DNA from: Bacillus sp. RO1
GTDB taxonomy: Bacteria > Bacillota > Bacilli > Bacillales > Bacillaceae_I
Direction: 5' to 3'
Length of the DNA: 64,000 nucleotides
NCBI RefSeq assembly: GCF_012524115.1
Contig: NZ_JAAZWB010000060.1
Location: 56,965-120,964, forward strand
Notes under the pieces: generated by a model
Seen by the model: the letters and a program-made list of their open reading frames with translations, nothing else
Database searches by the model: none
What the model was told of the DNA's origin: nothing
Position numbers and translations under genes: made by a program
In this document: positions 28,501 to 37,957 of the stretch, in pieces
Numbering within the stretch: the first letter of the stretch is position 1
How the letters are laid out: each line of letters starts with the position of its first letter

Positions 28501-29093
28501 AGCTCATGTAATATATCCGATACCCGGTTAAGATTCTCTTGAGTATCCATTAGTTTACTTTCAGCTTTCTTTTTTCTGGATTTGTATTTTAGGACGCCAG
28601 CTGCTTCTTCAAAAATACTTCGACGCTCTTCTGATTTACTGCTCAGTATTTCTTCCACTTTTCCTTGACTGATGATGGAAAAGGCTTCCTTTCCAAGACC
28701 AGAATCCATGAAAAGGTCTACTATGTCCTTAAGTCTGCATGTTTGTTTATTAATTAGGAACTCACTGTCACCAGATCTCAGTGCCCTTCTTGTAACGCTC
28801 ACTTCCATATAATCTATTGGCAGGATACGGTTACTGTTATCTAAGGTCAGTGTAACCTCTGCCATATTTAATGCTCTTCTGCTATCACTGCCGGCAAAAA
28901 TGATGTCTTCCATTTTAGAACCGCGAAGGGATTTGGCTGATTGTTCTCCAAGGACCCATCTGATGGCATCGATAATATTACTTTTTCCGCTTCCGTTCGG
29001 ACCTACGACAGCTGTGACACCTGGTACGAAATCAACGGATATTTTTTCAGCAAACGACTTAAACCCTACTACTTCCAATCGTTTGAGGTACAT
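25527..29093 (-). CDS. smc: SMC, chromosome condensation ATPase
   Basis: Forms a ring with ScpA and ScpB that compacts and separates chromosomes. The 1188-residue product has the N-terminal ATPase half (VVGPNGSGKSNIIDAIRWVLG; Walker A ~32-39), a long coiled coil (~170-500), a hinge (~510-670, with GSATQHIVVDNEQNARASI and GGSMTGGAVKQK), a second coiled coil (~680-1020) and the C-terminal half with signature LLSGGERALTAIALLF and Walker B FCILDEVEAALDEANV. The start at 29093 is preceded by GTGAGGAAT. Confidence 0.99.
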   Translation of the reverse strand: MYLKRLEVVGFKSFAEKISVDFVPGVTAVVGPNGSGKSNIIDAIRWVLGEQSAKSLRGSKMEDIIFAGSDSRRALNMAEVTLTLDNSNRILPIDYMEVSVTRRALRSGDSEFLINKQTCRLKDIVDLFMDSGLGKEAFSIISQGKVEEILSSKSEERRSIFEEAAGVLKYKSRKKKAESKLMDTQENLNRVSDILHELEGQVEPLQIQASIAKDYLEKKEELEQIEVGVTVHEIEELHQKWEKNSLEVKNSTEKELVLSSELSQKEATLEKYKDQVAALDESIDSLQQALLVASSELEKLEGRKEVLKERKKNATTNRAQLENSSVELSEFIHVQKDKLESEKHLLNKLREELVLTEQQLKEKQVINEQFDMNIEAKIDALKSDYIELLNKQASVRNEISYLEQQEKQEGMKVTRLDEGNRKYVDLRTNTQQKKEKVLTDHKQVQEELNQTVDRYRAEQASLEQFKQSYQKKETTLYQAYQFLQQTRARKEMLETMQGDFTGFFQGVKEILKARDENRLTGIKGAVAELIQVNQDVETAIEIALGSATQHIVVDNEQNARASIQYLKKNGFGRATFLPMTVMKPRTLSDYQMNQISQHEAFVGIASALVEFDSAYENIVHNLLGTIVIAKDLKGANALASILQHRYRIVTLEGDVVNPGGSMTGGAVKQKSNSLLSRGRELDSISAKLEEMENKTALLEDQVKTLKKKIEEKESQVIELKGIGEELRYREQQVSSLLREVELEEKNVNEHLSIYDYEKQQLTNSMKDAVNKKAKLDAELKTVGVQIAALDKEISKLNSLKLEQHANKETVQNELTQLKVDYASKKEKLTNQSEKVTTIETDLEQATERLNDIKEDLSLLQSEMNDNSSGEQKLEVAAAEKLQDKNTTMKLIAERRAERLSYYEKVEQEELQLKDLKRQYKQLTEVLKAEEVKMNRLDVELDNRLHHLREEYMLSFEAAKEDYPLEIEIEEARKKVKLIKLAIEELGTVNIAAIEEYDRVSERYTFLKEQKDDLQEAKDTLFQVIGEMDEEMKKRFETTFTNIRAHFHDVFRSLFGGGRADLVLTDPSDMLNTGVDIVAQPPGKKLQNLGLLSGGERALTAIALLFSILKVRPVPFCILDEVEAALDEANVHRFAQYLKQFSEETQFIVITHRKGTMEFSDVLYGVTMQESGVSKLVSVRLEESKELVK

Positions 29094-29132
29094 ATTCCTC
29101 ACCTCATTTAGTTTCATTATCTTTTAAACGCC

Positions 29133-29271
29133 TCTGTTGATTTCCGCAAATGGCTTCGCTTATCCAGAGGGCGACCTTGAGCCTCCTCACAACGCTTCAG
29201 AGGTCTCAACATTGTCGCTATCCTCCCGCTGGAGTCTCCGCCTTTTGCTCCAATCACCAGCTAGAATTTAT
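29133..29271. repeat. Single structured repeat module (copy 3)
   Basis: One A-type module (CTGTTGATTTCCG ... GCTCCAATCACCAGC) between the rnc terminator and smc, 25 bp past the terminator hairpin. Core stem GCGAC-CTTGAG paired with CTCAACATT-GTCGC. No B module or spacer beside it. Confidence 0.8.
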
Positions 29272-29289
29272 TAATATTTATGTAACAGA

Positions 29290-29335
29290 AAAGTAAGCGA
29301 TCCTTGTGGTATTTTGAGACACCGTTGGATCGCCT
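29290..29335 (-). terminator. Probable rnc terminator
   Basis: GGCGATCC pairs with GGATCGCT on the minus strand around a 23-nt loop, followed by TACTTTTC. It starts a few bases after the rnc stop. The long loop and interrupted T-run suggest partial termination. Confidence 0.6.
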
Positions 29336-29339
29336 ATCT

Positions 29340-30083
29340 TCATTTTCTGACTTTTTTTAGTTTCTGAAGAGCGAACTGGGCCGCATGTTGTTCGGCCTCT
29401 TTTTTTGAACGGCCGACTCCAATTCCCATCTCTTCTTTATTCAGGGAAACCTTAGACACAAATTCTCGGTTGTGGGCCGGGCCTTTTTCTTCAAGCACTT
29501 CATACTCAATTACTCCAAGTGCATTGCGTTGTATCATCTCTTGCAGTTGACTTTTGAAATCCATCACATGAGAAAAAGCACCTTCATTAATTTTGGGGTA
29601 TACATACTTTTCAAGGAAGGCGAACACGGTCTCTAGGCCAAGGTCCAGATACAGCGCGCCAATAAATGCCTCAAATACATCTGCAAGCAGCGCTGGTCTA
29701 GCTCTTCCGCCTGTAATTTCTTCTCCCTTACCAAGCAGTACATATTGACCGAACGAAAGTTCATTGGCGAATGAAACTAAAGAAGGTTCACATACAATAG
29801 ACGCTCTTAGTTTTGTTAATTGACCTTCACTCATCAAAGGGTATTTCTTATATAAAAATTGAGAAATGGTCAATTCTAAAACTGCGTCACCCAAAAATTC
29901 CAAACGCTCATTGTCCTCGTAAGGTTTTCTGCGATGCTCATTCACATAGGATGAATGGGTGAAAGCTTGATATAAAAGTTTCTCATTATGAAACGTAACT
30001 CCTATTTTTTCTTGAAGCATAGCAAAATTCTTTTTTGTTGCTTCGTTTTTCATTTCATTTATTCTACTTCTGTTTCTGGTCAT
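29340..30083 (-). CDS. rnc: Ribonuclease III
   Basis: Cleaves double-stranded RNA in rRNA and scRNA processing. The 247-residue product has the nuclease domain ([20 protein letters not shown] with catalytic Glu/Asp; [19 protein letters not shown]) and a C-terminal dsRNA-binding domain ([32 protein letters not shown]). The N-terminal ~25 residues are poorly conserved. SD GGAGGC, 8 nt. Same order (acpP-rnc-smc) as B. subtilis. Confidence 0.98.
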   Translation of the reverse strand: MTRNRSRINEMKNEATKKNFAMLQEKIGVTFHNEKLLYQAFTHSSYVNEHRRKPYEDNERLEFLGDAVLELTISQFLYKKYPLMSEGQLTKLRASIVCEPSLVSFANELSFGQYVLLGKGEEITGGRARPALLADVFEAFIGALYLDLGLETVFAFLEKYVYPKINEGAFSHVMDFKSQLQEMIQRNALGVIEYEVLEEKGPAHNREFVSKVSLNKEEMGIGVGRSKKEAEQHAAQFALQKLKKVRK

Positions 30084-30168
30084 GTAAAGGAGCCTCCAAC
30101 ATACAATCTTCTTTCACTAAGATGGCAACGTTCTTCTTTTTTGATGATGAAAGTTGTATAACATTACT

Positions 30169-30196
30169 ATTTTAACAAATTATTTATAGGATACAA
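30169..30196 (-). promoter_or_regulatory. Candidate SigA promoter of rnc-smc-ftsY
   Basis: TTGTAT (30191-30196), 16 bp, TAAAAT (30169-30174) on the minus strand, ~85 nt before the rnc ATG. The rest of the ~230-bp acpP-rnc gap holds the acpP terminator and no gene. Confidence 0.55.
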
Positions 30197-30278
30197 ATAG
30201 CAACTTGCCTGAAATTATATAAATTCGGCTATCTTTTATTGCTATTAGGCAATTCCTCGTTTTATTATTTCCGTAAAA

Positions 30279-30304
30279 ACAAAAAGTCCCACCTTAGTGG
30301 GACA
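30279..30304 (-). terminator. acpP terminator
   Basis: GTCCCAC and GTGGGAC pair around a 4-nt loop, followed by TTTTTG on the minus strand. Ends the fapR-plsX-fabD-fabG-acpP operon. Confidence 0.92.
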
Positions 30305-30315
30305 ATCAAAAAAGA

Positions 30316-30549
30316 TTAAGCGTTTGCTTTTATGTAGTTTACCGCATCGGCAACTGTTGTAATGTTTTCTGCTTCGTCGTCTGAAATTTCCATATCAAAC
30401 TCGTCTTCAAGCTCCATTACTAGTTCAACTACATCAAGAGAGTCAGCACCCAAATCGTCTTTGAATTTGGAGTCAAGATTCACCTCGGACTCGTCTACAC
30501 CTAAACGATCAACAATGATCTTTGTTACACGCTCTAATACATCTGCCAT
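30316..30549 (-). CDS. acpP: Acyl carrier protein
   Basis: Carries growing acyl chains on 4'-phosphopantetheine attached to Ser37 in [10 protein letters not shown]. The 77-residue, very acidic product starts [20 protein letters not shown]; the ATG at 30549 has GGGGAGGTG upstream. Last gene of the fap lipid operon. It is separated from fabG by ~200 bp with a short structured repeat. Confidence 0.99.
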   Translation of the reverse strand: MADVLERVTKIIVDRLGVDESEVNLDSKFKDDLGADSLDVVELVMELEDEFDMEISDDEAENITTVADAVNYIKANA

Positions 30550-30655
30550 AACTTTCACCTCCCCTCAAGTATTATAGTGAATTTGTTTTTAAAAAACTAG
30601 TGTTTGTTGTTTCGAAAGTCTCCCTGATGACTTAATAGAGAATTCCGTAAGACTC

Positions 30656-30735
30656 CGCTGTTGATCTCCGCGAACGGTTTCGCTTTCAGCGGGGCGCTGC
30701 TGGAGTCTTCGCCTTTCGCTACAATCACCCCAGCT
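30656..30735. repeat. Shortened structured repeat module (copy 4)
   Basis: Keeps both ends of the A module (GCTGTTGATCTCCGC ... CAATCACCCCAGC) but has lost about 50 bp of the centre. It lies 22 bp after the fabG stop, inside the fabG-acpP intergenic region of a co-transcribed operon. Confidence 0.75.
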
Positions 30736-30756
30736 ATAAATCATCAAAACCATAGA

Positions 30757-31497
30757 TTACATCACCATTCCGCCGTCTACGTGGAGGGTTTGGCCGGTGA
30801 TGTAGGCACTTTTTTCGGATGCTAGGAAAGATACGACTGAGGCAATGTCTTTTGCTTCTCCGAATCTTGCAAGCGGTATTTGCTTGAGCATTTCCGCCTT
30901 CACTTCTTCTGTTAATTTATCCGTCATATCCGTTGTGATGAATCCTGGGGCTATTGCATTTACGGTGATATGGCGAGAAGCTAATTCGCGTGCCGTTGAT
31001 TTAGTAAGTCCAATCACACCTGCTTTTGCCGCTACGTAATTTGCTTGCCCTGCATTCCCCATTACACCGACGATAGACGCAATGTTTATAATTCTGCCAG
31101 ATCGTTGCTTCATCATCTGACGTGTTACTGCTTTTGTCGCGTTGAATACACCTTTAAGATTAATGTTGATCACATCATCCCACTCGTCTTCCTTCATTCG
31201 CATTAGAAGATTATCGCGGGTAATACCAGCGTTATTGACAAGGATATCAATGGTACCAAACTGAGTAAGCGCTTCTTTCATCATTGCTTGTACGTCTTCC
31301 ATATTCCCCACATTACAACGTACTGCGATAGCCTCGCATCCCAATTCTTTAATAGCTTCCACTACTTCATAAGCCTTTGCTTCGCTTCCTGAATAGTTAA
31401 CAACTACATTTGCACCTTGCTCTGCTAATTCAAGTGCAACGGCACGGCCAATTCCGCGGGACGCCCCTGTGACAACAGCTGTTTTTCCTTTAAGCAT
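30757..31497 (-). CDS. fabG: FabG, 3-oxoacyl-ACP reductase
   Basis: NADPH-dependent reduction of 3-ketoacyl-ACP in fatty-acid elongation. The 246-residue short-chain dehydrogenase has the nucleotide motif TGASRGIG (~12-19), NNAG, catalytic Ser in NIASIVG and the YxxxK pair in [15 protein letters not shown] at 31497 with GGGGAGGAC. Its start overlaps the fabD stop by 8 nt. Confidence 0.99.
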   Translation of the reverse strand: MLKGKTAVVTGASRGIGRAVALELAEQGANVVVNYSGSEAKAYEVVEAIKELGCEAIAVRCNVGNMEDVQAMMKEALTQFGTIDILVNNAGITRDNLLMRMKEDEWDDVININLKGVFNATKAVTRQMMKQRSGRIINIASIVGVMGNAGQANYVAAKAGVIGLTKSTARELASRHITVNAIAPGFITTDMTDKLTEEVKAEMLKQIPLARFGEAKDIASVVSFLASEKSAYITGQTLHVDGGMVM

Positions 31498-32446
31498 TTG
31501 TAGAGTCCTCCCCTTTAAAGTGATCAATTGCTTTTTGTAGTGTTTCTTTATCGTAAACTGGTATGGTCGTTGCTCTGCGATTCACTTTTTTGATGAGACC
31601 TGATAGCACTTTACCAGGGCCCACTTCAACAAATGTATCGACTCCAAGTTCTATCAGTTTCTCTACAGATTGTTCCCATCGAACAGGTGAGTAGAGCTGT
31701 TCCACTAGCTTCACAGGAATCTCCGAAGCGCTTCTCATTTCATTTGCATCCACATTCGCAATGACAGGCATTGTTGCGTCATTAATAGATATGGAGGACA
31801 GAGTATCTTCCAGTTTGGAAGCTGCAGGTTTCATTAAACTGGAATGGAAAGGTCCGCTAACTACAAGAGGAATTACTCTTTTTGCGCCTTTTTCCTTCGC
31901 TTTTTCAGATGCTAGCGACACACCTTGTGCCGAACCGGATATGACAATCTGACCAGGACAATTCAAGTTTGCAAGTTGAACAGGTCCAGCTTGGGCGGAT
32001 GCCTCTTCACAAGCTTCTGTCAATAGACTTTCTTCAAGACCAAGCACGGCAGCCATGGATCCAACACCAGCTGGAACTGCTTCTTCCATATATTTTCCGC
32101 GCATATGGACAGTATAGACAGCATCTTCAAAGCTGATGGCATTTGCCGCTACAAGAGCAGAATATTCACCAAGGCTATGTCCTGCTGTGTAGTCCGCATT
32201 AATACCTGCTTGTTTAAGCATTTGCAAAATAGCGATACTTGATGTCAGGAGAGCCGGCTGGGCATTGTATGTCAGCGTGAGCTCTTCTTGAGGCCCTTCA
32301 AACATCAAGGATGATAGTTTGTAGCCTAATTTCTCGTCCGCTTTCTCAATTACCGTTTGAACTTCTTTATATTCAGTGGCTAATTCTTGAGCCATACCAA
32401 CAATTTGTGAGCCTTGTCCTGGAAAAACAAATGCAACCTTCCCCAT
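31490..32446 (-). CDS. fabD: FabD, malonyl-CoA:ACP transacylase
   Basis: Loads malonate onto ACP. The 318-residue product begins [14 protein letters not shown] and has the catalytic Ser in [13 protein letters not shown] (~90) and the His in [10 protein letters not shown]. Overlaps plsX (TAATG type) and fabG. Confidence 0.99.
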   Translation of the reverse strand: MGKVAFVFPGQGSQIVGMAQELATEYKEVQTVIEKADEKLGYKLSSLMFEGPQEELTLTYNAQPALLTSSIAILQMLKQAGINADYTAGHSLGEYSALVAANAISFEDAVYTVHMRGKYMEEAVPAGVGSMAAVLGLEESLLTEACEEASAQAGPVQLANLNCPGQIVISGSAQGVSLASEKAKEKGAKRVIPLVVSGPFHSSLMKPAASKLEDTLSSISINDATMPVIANVDANEMRSASEIPVKLVEQLYSPVRWEQSVEKLIELGVDTFVEVGPGKVLSGLIKKVNRRATTIPVYDKETLQKAIDHFKGEDSTNA

Positions 32447-33465
32447 TATTCTCCCCCGTTCTCTTGTTTAGTCACAAACTCCATTTTTTCAATAGTTCGC
32501 GCAATGGTACCAACCATATCTTTTTGTAGCATTTCGCGTGTTTGACGTATCGCATTGTAAACAGCATTGTCATCTGAAGAGCCATGGGCCTTGACGACTG
32601 GCGCCTTTAAGCCAAATAGAGCCGCCCCACCATATTCGGAGTAGTCCATTTTTGTTTTAATAGTTTTAAGCTTCGGCTTCAAGACTGCTGCTGCAAGCTT
32701 GCTTTTCAGGTCACTTGTCAGCGCCTCTTTTAACATATCAAAGACAGAAAGTGCGGTTCCTTCGATGGCTTTTAACGTGATGTTTCCGGTAAACCCGTCT
32801 GTTACCACTACATCTGCCACACCATTTAAGAGGTCCCTCGCCTCAACATTTCCGATAAAATGAACTGCATTGGATTCTTTGATAAATTCAAAAGCAGATT
32901 TGGCCAGTTCATTCCCTTTTTTATCTTCTGTTCCTACATTCAATAAACCTACACGAGGGGCCTTTACACCTCGAACTTTTTCTGCATAAATGGATGCCAT
33001 TAATGCATATTGGAATAAATGCTCAGGTTTAGCCTCCGCATTTGCACCTACATCCAACATGACGAACCCTTTTCCGTCAACAGTCGGTAAAGTCGGTGAT
33101 AGCGCAGGGCGTTCAATTCCTTTTATGCGGCCGACAATCAGAAGCCCTGCCGTCATTAATGCCCCAGTGTTCCCTGCTGAAATGCAAGCATCTGCCCGTC
33201 CCTCTTTCACTTCTTTGGCCATCAGGACCATCGAGGAGTTTTTCTTGCGGCGAACAGCCCTGACTGGTTCCTCATCTCCAGAAATAACCTCATCTGTATG
33301 TAAAATCGTTATTTGTTTTTCATTAGTTAAGTATGGTCGAATCTTATTTTCATCCCCAACAAGGGTAAAGGTAACATCACTATATTTTTCAACAGCTTTC
33401 ATGACACCTTCCACAATCGTCTTTGGCGCATGATCGCCGCCCATCGCATCAATGGCAATTCTCAT
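32446..33465 (-). CDS. plsX: PlsX, phosphate acyltransferase
   Basis: Converts acyl-ACP to acyl-phosphate for PlsY, the first step of phospholipid synthesis in Firmicutes. The 339-residue product starts [20 protein letters not shown] and has [12 protein letters not shown] and [13 protein letters not shown]. It follows fapR by 19 nt. Confidence 0.99.
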   Translation of the reverse strand: MRIAIDAMGGDHAPKTIVEGVMKAVEKYSDVTFTLVGDENKIRPYLTNEKQITILHTDEVISGDEEPVRAVRRKKNSSMVLMAKEVKEGRADACISAGNTGALMTAGLLIVGRIKGIERPALSPTLPTVDGKGFVMLDVGANAEAKPEHLFQYALMASIYAEKVRGVKAPRVGLLNVGTEDKKGNELAKSAFEFIKESNAVHFIGNVEARDLLNGVADVVVTDGFTGNITLKAIEGTALSVFDMLKEALTSDLKSKLAAAVLKPKLKTIKTKMDYSEYGGAALFGLKAPVVKAHGSSDDNAVYNAIRQTREMLQKDMVGTIARTIEKMEFVTKQENGGE

Positions 33466-33484
33466 TATTATAACCTGCCTTTAA

Positions 33485-34051
33485 TCAAGAACTTGTAGAG
33501 CGGAACATTTCAAACTCACCATGGAAGACTTTTTCACTGCCAACGGAGCTTTTCACTTCTACAGTTGTTCTACCTTTTTCTTTATCTACTTTACTAACAA
33601 AGGCTTTTGCCACAATTCTTTCACCCAATTTAACAGGTCGTGTAAATCGGATGGTAGCTTTTGCCGTTAACGCCAGTTCATCATTGATGACGGCAACTGC
33701 CAAAGAATTGGCCTGCGCAAACAAGTGATGCCCTCGTGTAATTTGATTTCGCTTAAAGACATGCTCACTTTGGACATCAAAAATGGAAATCGCGCTCTCA
33801 TCTAATTGAAGGTCAATAATTTCACCGATTACTTCATCAAGAGGCAATGATTTCACTTCTTTTTCAAGCGTCCGTGCAGCCACGTTCTTTATTCTCTCCC
33901 TTAATTCAGGGATATTTAACTCCAGACGATCCAACCGGACTGTTTGGATGCTGACCTGAAAAAAATCTGCAAGTTCTTCATCTGTAATAAAAGGGTTCTC
34001 CTGTATCTTATCTTTTAAAGATAACTGGCGCTCCTTTTTGTTTCGTCTCAT
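33485..34051 (-). CDS. fapR: FapR, malonyl-CoA-responsive lipid synthesis repressor
   Basis: Represses fap genes until malonyl-CoA binds. The 188-residue product has an N-terminal helix-turn-helix ([20 protein letters not shown], ~22-41) and a hot-dog ligand-binding domain (~75-185; [19 protein letters not shown]). The start at 34051 (MRRNKKERQ) matches the family; a longer frame would extend into the operator. The operator lies 23 nt upstream, so the operon is autoregulated. Confidence 0.98.
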   Translation of the reverse strand: MRRNKKERQLSLKDKIQENPFITDEELADFFQVSIQTVRLDRLELNIPELRERIKNVAARTLEKEVKSLPLDEVIGEIIDLQLDESAISIFDVQSEHVFKRNQITRGHHLFAQANSLAVAVINDELALTAKATIRFTRPVKLGERIVAKAFVSKVDKEKGRTTVEVKSSVGSEKVFHGEFEMFRSTSS

Positions 34052-34073
34052 AAAATACACACCATCCGAACTA

Positions 34074-34123
34074 TTATGACTAGGTACTAATAGTAGTATA
34101 TATACATAAAAAGCATATTGCAA
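34074..34123 (-). promoter_or_regulatory. FapR operator and SigA promoter of fapR operon
   Basis: TTAGTACCTAGTCATAA (34074-34090) closely matches the FapR site TTAGTACCTGATACTAA. Just upstream are TTGCAA (34118-34123), 17 bp, TATACT (34095-34100). The operator covers the transcription start, as in the known FapR regulon. Confidence 0.9.
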
Positions 34124-34146
34124 GACAAAATTTCGTGACATCGAAA

Positions 34147-34190
34147 TAAAAAGGCAGAGAAAGCCACCTAAATAGCTTCACACTGCCTCT
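34147..34190 (-). terminator. recG terminator
   Basis: AGGCAG pairs with CTGCCT, with an inner AAGC/GCTT helix, followed by TTTTTATTT on the minus strand. It lies directly after the recG stop and upstream of the fapR promoter. Confidence 0.8.
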
Positions 34191-34191
34191 A

Positions 34192-36240
34192 TCAATCCAA
34201 CTTGTCACCATCTAATATCCCGGAGTGTTCGATCATTTCTCTTAACCCTTTATATTCCTCATCCACCCAAAAGCTATCGGAATAAAGAAGATCATAAGCA
34301 TCCTGCCTCGCTACTTCAAGAGCACGGTAATCATGGACCATATCTGCCACTTTAAATTCAGGGACGCCGCTTTGTTTTCTGCCAAAGAAATCACCAGGTC
34401 CCCTCAGTTCCAGGTCCTTCTCTGAAAGCACAAAACCGTCGTTCGTTTCTGTCATGATTTTCATGCGTTCTTTCCCGACTTCCGATTTGGGATCTGCAAG
34501 CAGTATACAGTAAGATTGTTCACTGCCACGTCCGACGCGGCCGCGAAGCTGATGCAATTGGGAAAGACCAAAGCGTTCTGCATCATAGATCACCATCATC
34601 GTCGCATTTGGTACGTTAACACCAACTTCTACAACAGTTGTCGAAACAAGTAGTTGCACTTCATTTTGGCTGAAAGCTTCCATGACTTTTTCTTTTTCTT
34701 CAGAATTCAACCTACCATGCATTAATCCAATATTCCAATTTCCCCGGTAGTAATGTGTAAGCATATCGTGCACATCTATTGCATTTTGCACATCCAATTT
34801 TTCCGATTCCTCGATAAGCGGGCAGATGACATATGCTTGTCTACCTTTTTTAAGCTCTTTTTCCACAAACCCTAATACCCTATCAATCATCTGATGTTTC
34901 GCCCAGTAGGTCTCGATTGCTTTTCGCCCTGCTGGCATTTCATCAATAATAGAAACATCCATTTCTCCAAAGGCTGTAATGGCAAGCGTTCTTGGAATTG
35001 GCGTTGCAGTCATAAACAATACATCTGGATTTGAACCTTTTTCGCGGAGAACCCTTCGCTGTTCCACTCCAAAACGGTGCTGCTCATCAGTAATGACAAG
35101 GCCAAGACTTTTGAAATTCACTTCATCTTGTATTAATGCATGAGTTCCGACCAGAATATCTATGTCGCCATTAGACAATCGTTCCAAGAGCTCCCTGCGT
35201 CGCTTCCCTTTGACAGAACTTGTTAACAATTCTATGTTGACAGCCGTTTCACTAAATAAACTTGTTAAGGATTGCGCATGTTGTTCTGCAAGTATCTCCG
35301 TTGGCACCATTAACGCTCCCTGATAACCAGATAGGTGTGCAGCATATAGAGAAATTGCCGCAACCACGGTTTTACCAGAGCCAACATCACCTTGCAATAA
35401 CCGGTTCATTCGGAAAGGCGATGTCATGTCGCCTATGATTTCTCCCAACACCCTATTCTGTGCACCTGTTAGCGGGAATGGCAGGCTGTTGATGAATTGG
35501 TCTAGCATTTTATCTGAAAACTGATGAACCAGTCCTTTTGTTTGCTCGCGTTTATATTTTCTTAATGCCTGAATCTTTAGCTGGAAAAGTAAAAATTCCT
35601 CATATACAAAATACCGTCTCGCATGCTTCAACATTTCTTGATTGACTGGGTTATGTAGCGCTTTTATTGAATCACCTTTTGAAGGTAGTTTGTACTTTTG
35701 TAAAATAGAGAGAGGGAGTGCACTTTCCAATTCGGATCCATATGTTTTCATTGCATTACTAATAAACTTACGCATTTGTTTGACAGTAATATTTCCTTTG
35801 ACTGAGTAAACAGGTTCGACTTCACTTTCTTTCATGAATGGACCAAAATGAATTTCCATGACTGTAATAGTTTGTCTATGCTGATCCCATTTTCCGGTAA
35901 TCGTGATAGTATCATTAATGGAAAGTTTATTCTTGTAATACGGCCGGTTGAAACATACCGCCTTCACTAAAAAACGGCCAACAAAAAATCGAAACGTAAG
36001 CCTGGATTTCTTTTTGCCAAAATACATAAGAGAAGGTTCCCCATGAACCTTCCCTTCAACCGTTATTTTCTCTTCATGTTTTACTTCTGATATATCTCTA
36101 AGCCTGTAATCTTCATATCTATATGGGAAATGCATCAGCAGATCTTCTACTGAGTAGATTCCCATTGCATGCAGGGAGTTTGCGGTCTCTTCCCCTATGC
36201 CTTTTAAGGATGTTACTGTTATCTCTGATAAATTAGTCAC
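34192..36240 (-). CDS. recG: RecG, ATP-dependent branch-migration helicase
   Basis: Reverses stalled forks and migrates Holliday junctions. From the GTG at 36240 the product is 682 residues, as in B. subtilis; longer starts run into sdaAA. It has an N-terminal wedge/OB domain (~55-160), Walker A GDVGSGKTVVAA, the DEQH box, TATPIPRTLA, and the second helicase lobe with TTVVEVGVNVPNAT and LSQLHQLRGRVGRG. The TRG region ends ELRGPGDFFGRKQSG. The GTG overlaps the sdaAA stop, so coupling is likely. The SD is weak. Confidence 0.97.
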   Translation of the reverse strand: MTNLSEITVTSLKGIGEETANSLHAMGIYSVEDLLMHFPYRYEDYRLRDISEVKHEEKITVEGKVHGEPSLMYFGKKKSRLTFRFFVGRFLVKAVCFNRPYYKNKLSINDTITITGKWDQHRQTITVMEIHFGPFMKESEVEPVYSVKGNITVKQMRKFISNAMKTYGSELESALPLSILQKYKLPSKGDSIKALHNPVNQEMLKHARRYFVYEEFLLFQLKIQALRKYKREQTKGLVHQFSDKMLDQFINSLPFPLTGAQNRVLGEIIGDMTSPFRMNRLLQGDVGSGKTVVAAISLYAAHLSGYQGALMVPTEILAEQHAQSLTSLFSETAVNIELLTSSVKGKRRRELLERLSNGDIDILVGTHALIQDEVNFKSLGLVITDEQHRFGVEQRRVLREKGSNPDVLFMTATPIPRTLAITAFGEMDVSIIDEMPAGRKAIETYWAKHQMIDRVLGFVEKELKKGRQAYVICPLIEESEKLDVQNAIDVHDMLTHYYRGNWNIGLMHGRLNSEEKEKVMEAFSQNEVQLLVSTTVVEVGVNVPNATMMVIYDAERFGLSQLHQLRGRVGRGSEQSYCILLADPKSEVGKERMKIMTETNDGFVLSEKDLELRGPGDFFGRKQSGVPEFKVADMVHDYRALEVARQDAYDLLYSDSFWVDEEYKGLREMIEHSGILDGDKLD

Positions 36241-37120
36241 CTTTTTGTAAGGGAACACCAAATATTTTCGCTTCCAATTCACGACCAGTTGGTGTTGCCG
36301 CCAACCCTCCTTGTGCAGTTTCTTTAAGTGCAGTAGGCATGGTCTGTCCAATCTTGTACATCGCGTCAATCACTTCATCACACGGGATGGTGCTAGTGAT
36401 CCCTGCCAGTGCCATGTCTGCTGCGACCATCGCATTTGCTGCACCCATTGCATTACGCTTTACGCAAGGGACTTCTACAAGTCCTGCAACAGGGTCACAT
36501 ACTAATCCTAACATGTTTTTAAGCGTTATGGCCATTGCTTGTGCACATTGATCAGGAGTTCCACCCGCCATTTCCACGATAGCAGCTGCCGCCATCCCTG
36601 AAGCGGATCCTACCTCAGCCTGACATCCACCGGCAGCACCGGAGATAGAGGCATTATTAGCAACAACAAACCCGAAAGCTCCTGACGTGAATAAGAAGTT
36701 AATCATTTCTTCTCTTGTCGGGTTAAGCACATTCTTGACGGCAAAAAGCGTTCCAGGAACTACCCCAGCAGAACCAGCTGTTGGAGTGGCACAGATTGTA
36801 CCCATGGCAGCATTTACTTCATTTGTCGCGACTGCTTTACTTACTGCATCCAATATATTTTTACCTGTCAGGAAATTGCCTTTTTCAATATATTTTTGTA
36901 GAAGGACCGCATCTCCGCCTGTTAAACCAGAAACGGATCTTACTCCTTCAAGGCCTCTTTCTACAGCCTGCTCCATAATGGTAAGGTTTTTGTCCATCTG
37001 TTCAAAAATTTCTTCACGGGTTCTGCCCGTAAATTCCATTTCCTGTTCAATCATTATCTCTGAAATCTTCTTATTACTGCTTTGTGCAATTTCAATCAGT
37101 TCTGCTACATTACGAAACAT
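36233..37120 (-). CDS. sdaAA: L-serine dehydratase, alpha chain
   Basis: Iron-sulfur enzyme converting L-serine to pyruvate and ammonia, working with the beta chain. The 295-residue product shows the ATPTAGSAGVVPGTLFAV motif and cysteines in AAGGCQAEVGSA, GLVCDPVAGLVEVPCVKRNA, and STIPCDEVIDAM that ligate the [4Fe-4S] cluster. It follows sdaAB by 60 nt. Confidence 0.98.
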   Translation of the reverse strand: MFRNVAELIEIAQSSNKKISEIMIEQEMEFTGRTREEIFEQMDKNLTIMEQAVERGLEGVRSVSGLTGGDAVLLQKYIEKGNFLTGKNILDAVSKAVATNEVNAAMGTICATPTAGSAGVVPGTLFAVKNVLNPTREEMINFLFTSGAFGFVVANNASISGAAGGCQAEVGSASGMAAAAIVEMAGGTPDQCAQAMAITLKNMLGLVCDPVAGLVEVPCVKRNAMGAANAMVAADMALAGITSTIPCDEVIDAMYKIGQTMPTALKETAQGGLAATPTGRELEAKIFGVPLQKGD

Positions 37121-37180
37121 GAAATTTCCCCCTTAAGAGCTATACATCAGTTGAAAGCGCTATCATTATTATTCTAAAAG

Positions 37181-37843
37181 CTAGTCTACAATTTTTGTAA
37201 CTTGAGTGATGTTAGGTAATGCGGTTAGTTCTTGAATTACTGCATCATCAATATTTTGATCCACTTCTATGGTCATTAAGGCTGTTTTTCCTTTTTCCTT
37301 GCGGGAAACCTCCATATGACCTATGTTAATGGCGAACTTCGCTAATACATTGGCAACTCCAGCTATCGCACCGTAACGGTCATCATGCACCACAAGTAAT
37401 GCAGGATGATTTCCTGAAAGCTTTAGAGCAAAGCCGTTAAGCTCCGTAATCTCAATTTTCCCACCGCCTATCGAAATACCGACAAGCTCCAATTCCCCGT
37501 GTTCATCACCGATTACAACTTTTGCCGTATTCGGATGGTCTGTGACGGCATCTTCTTCATGAAATGATATGGCAACTCCTAATGAATCTGCAATCTGAAG
37601 AGAGGTTTTAATTCTTTCATCAAATGTATCAAAATCAAGTAAGCCCCCGACAATTGCTACATCTGTGCCATGCCCTTTATATGTTTTTGCAAATGAACCG
37701 TAAAAGGATATATTTGCCCATTTTGGCTGCCTGCCAAAAAGACTTCTTGCCACACGCCCAATTCTAGCGGCTCCGGCTGTGTGGGAACTTGATGGTCCTA
37801 TCATGACCGGGCCAATAATATCAAATACACTTTTATATTTCAT
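37181..37843 (-). CDS. sdaAB: L-serine dehydratase, beta chain (with ACT domain)
   Basis: Regulatory/structural half of serine dehydratase. The 220-residue product has the conserved IGPVMIGPSSSHTAGAARIG segment and a C-terminal ACT domain from ~148 (ALLVVHDDRYGAIAGVANVL), which probably senses serine. Separate from fakA by a strong terminator. Confidence 0.98.
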   Translation of the reverse strand: MKYKSVFDIIGPVMIGPSSSHTAGAARIGRVARSLFGRQPKWANISFYGSFAKTYKGHGTDVAIVGGLLDFDTFDERIKTSLQIADSLGVAISFHEEDAVTDHPNTAKVVIGDEHGELELVGISIGGGKIEITELNGFALKLSGNHPALLVVHDDRYGAIAGVANVLAKFAINIGHMEVSRKEKGKTALMTIEVDQNIDDAVIQELTALPNITQVTKIVD

Positions 37844-37908
37844 GCCTGCCCACTCCCCTATGTCGGTTTGCTGTTAAAACCCTCAGCAAATTTTCTTTTT
37901 GTACACAT

Positions 37909-37938
37909 ACAAAAGAAGGGTGTTAGCCCTTCTTTTGT
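37909..37938 (-). terminator. fakA terminator
   Basis: ACAAAAGAAGGG pairs perfectly with CCCTTCTTTTGT around a 6-nt loop, 20 nt after the fakA stop. The T-rich arm itself supplies the U-run. Confidence 0.85.
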
Positions 37939-37957
37939 CTTCAAATATTATATTAGC

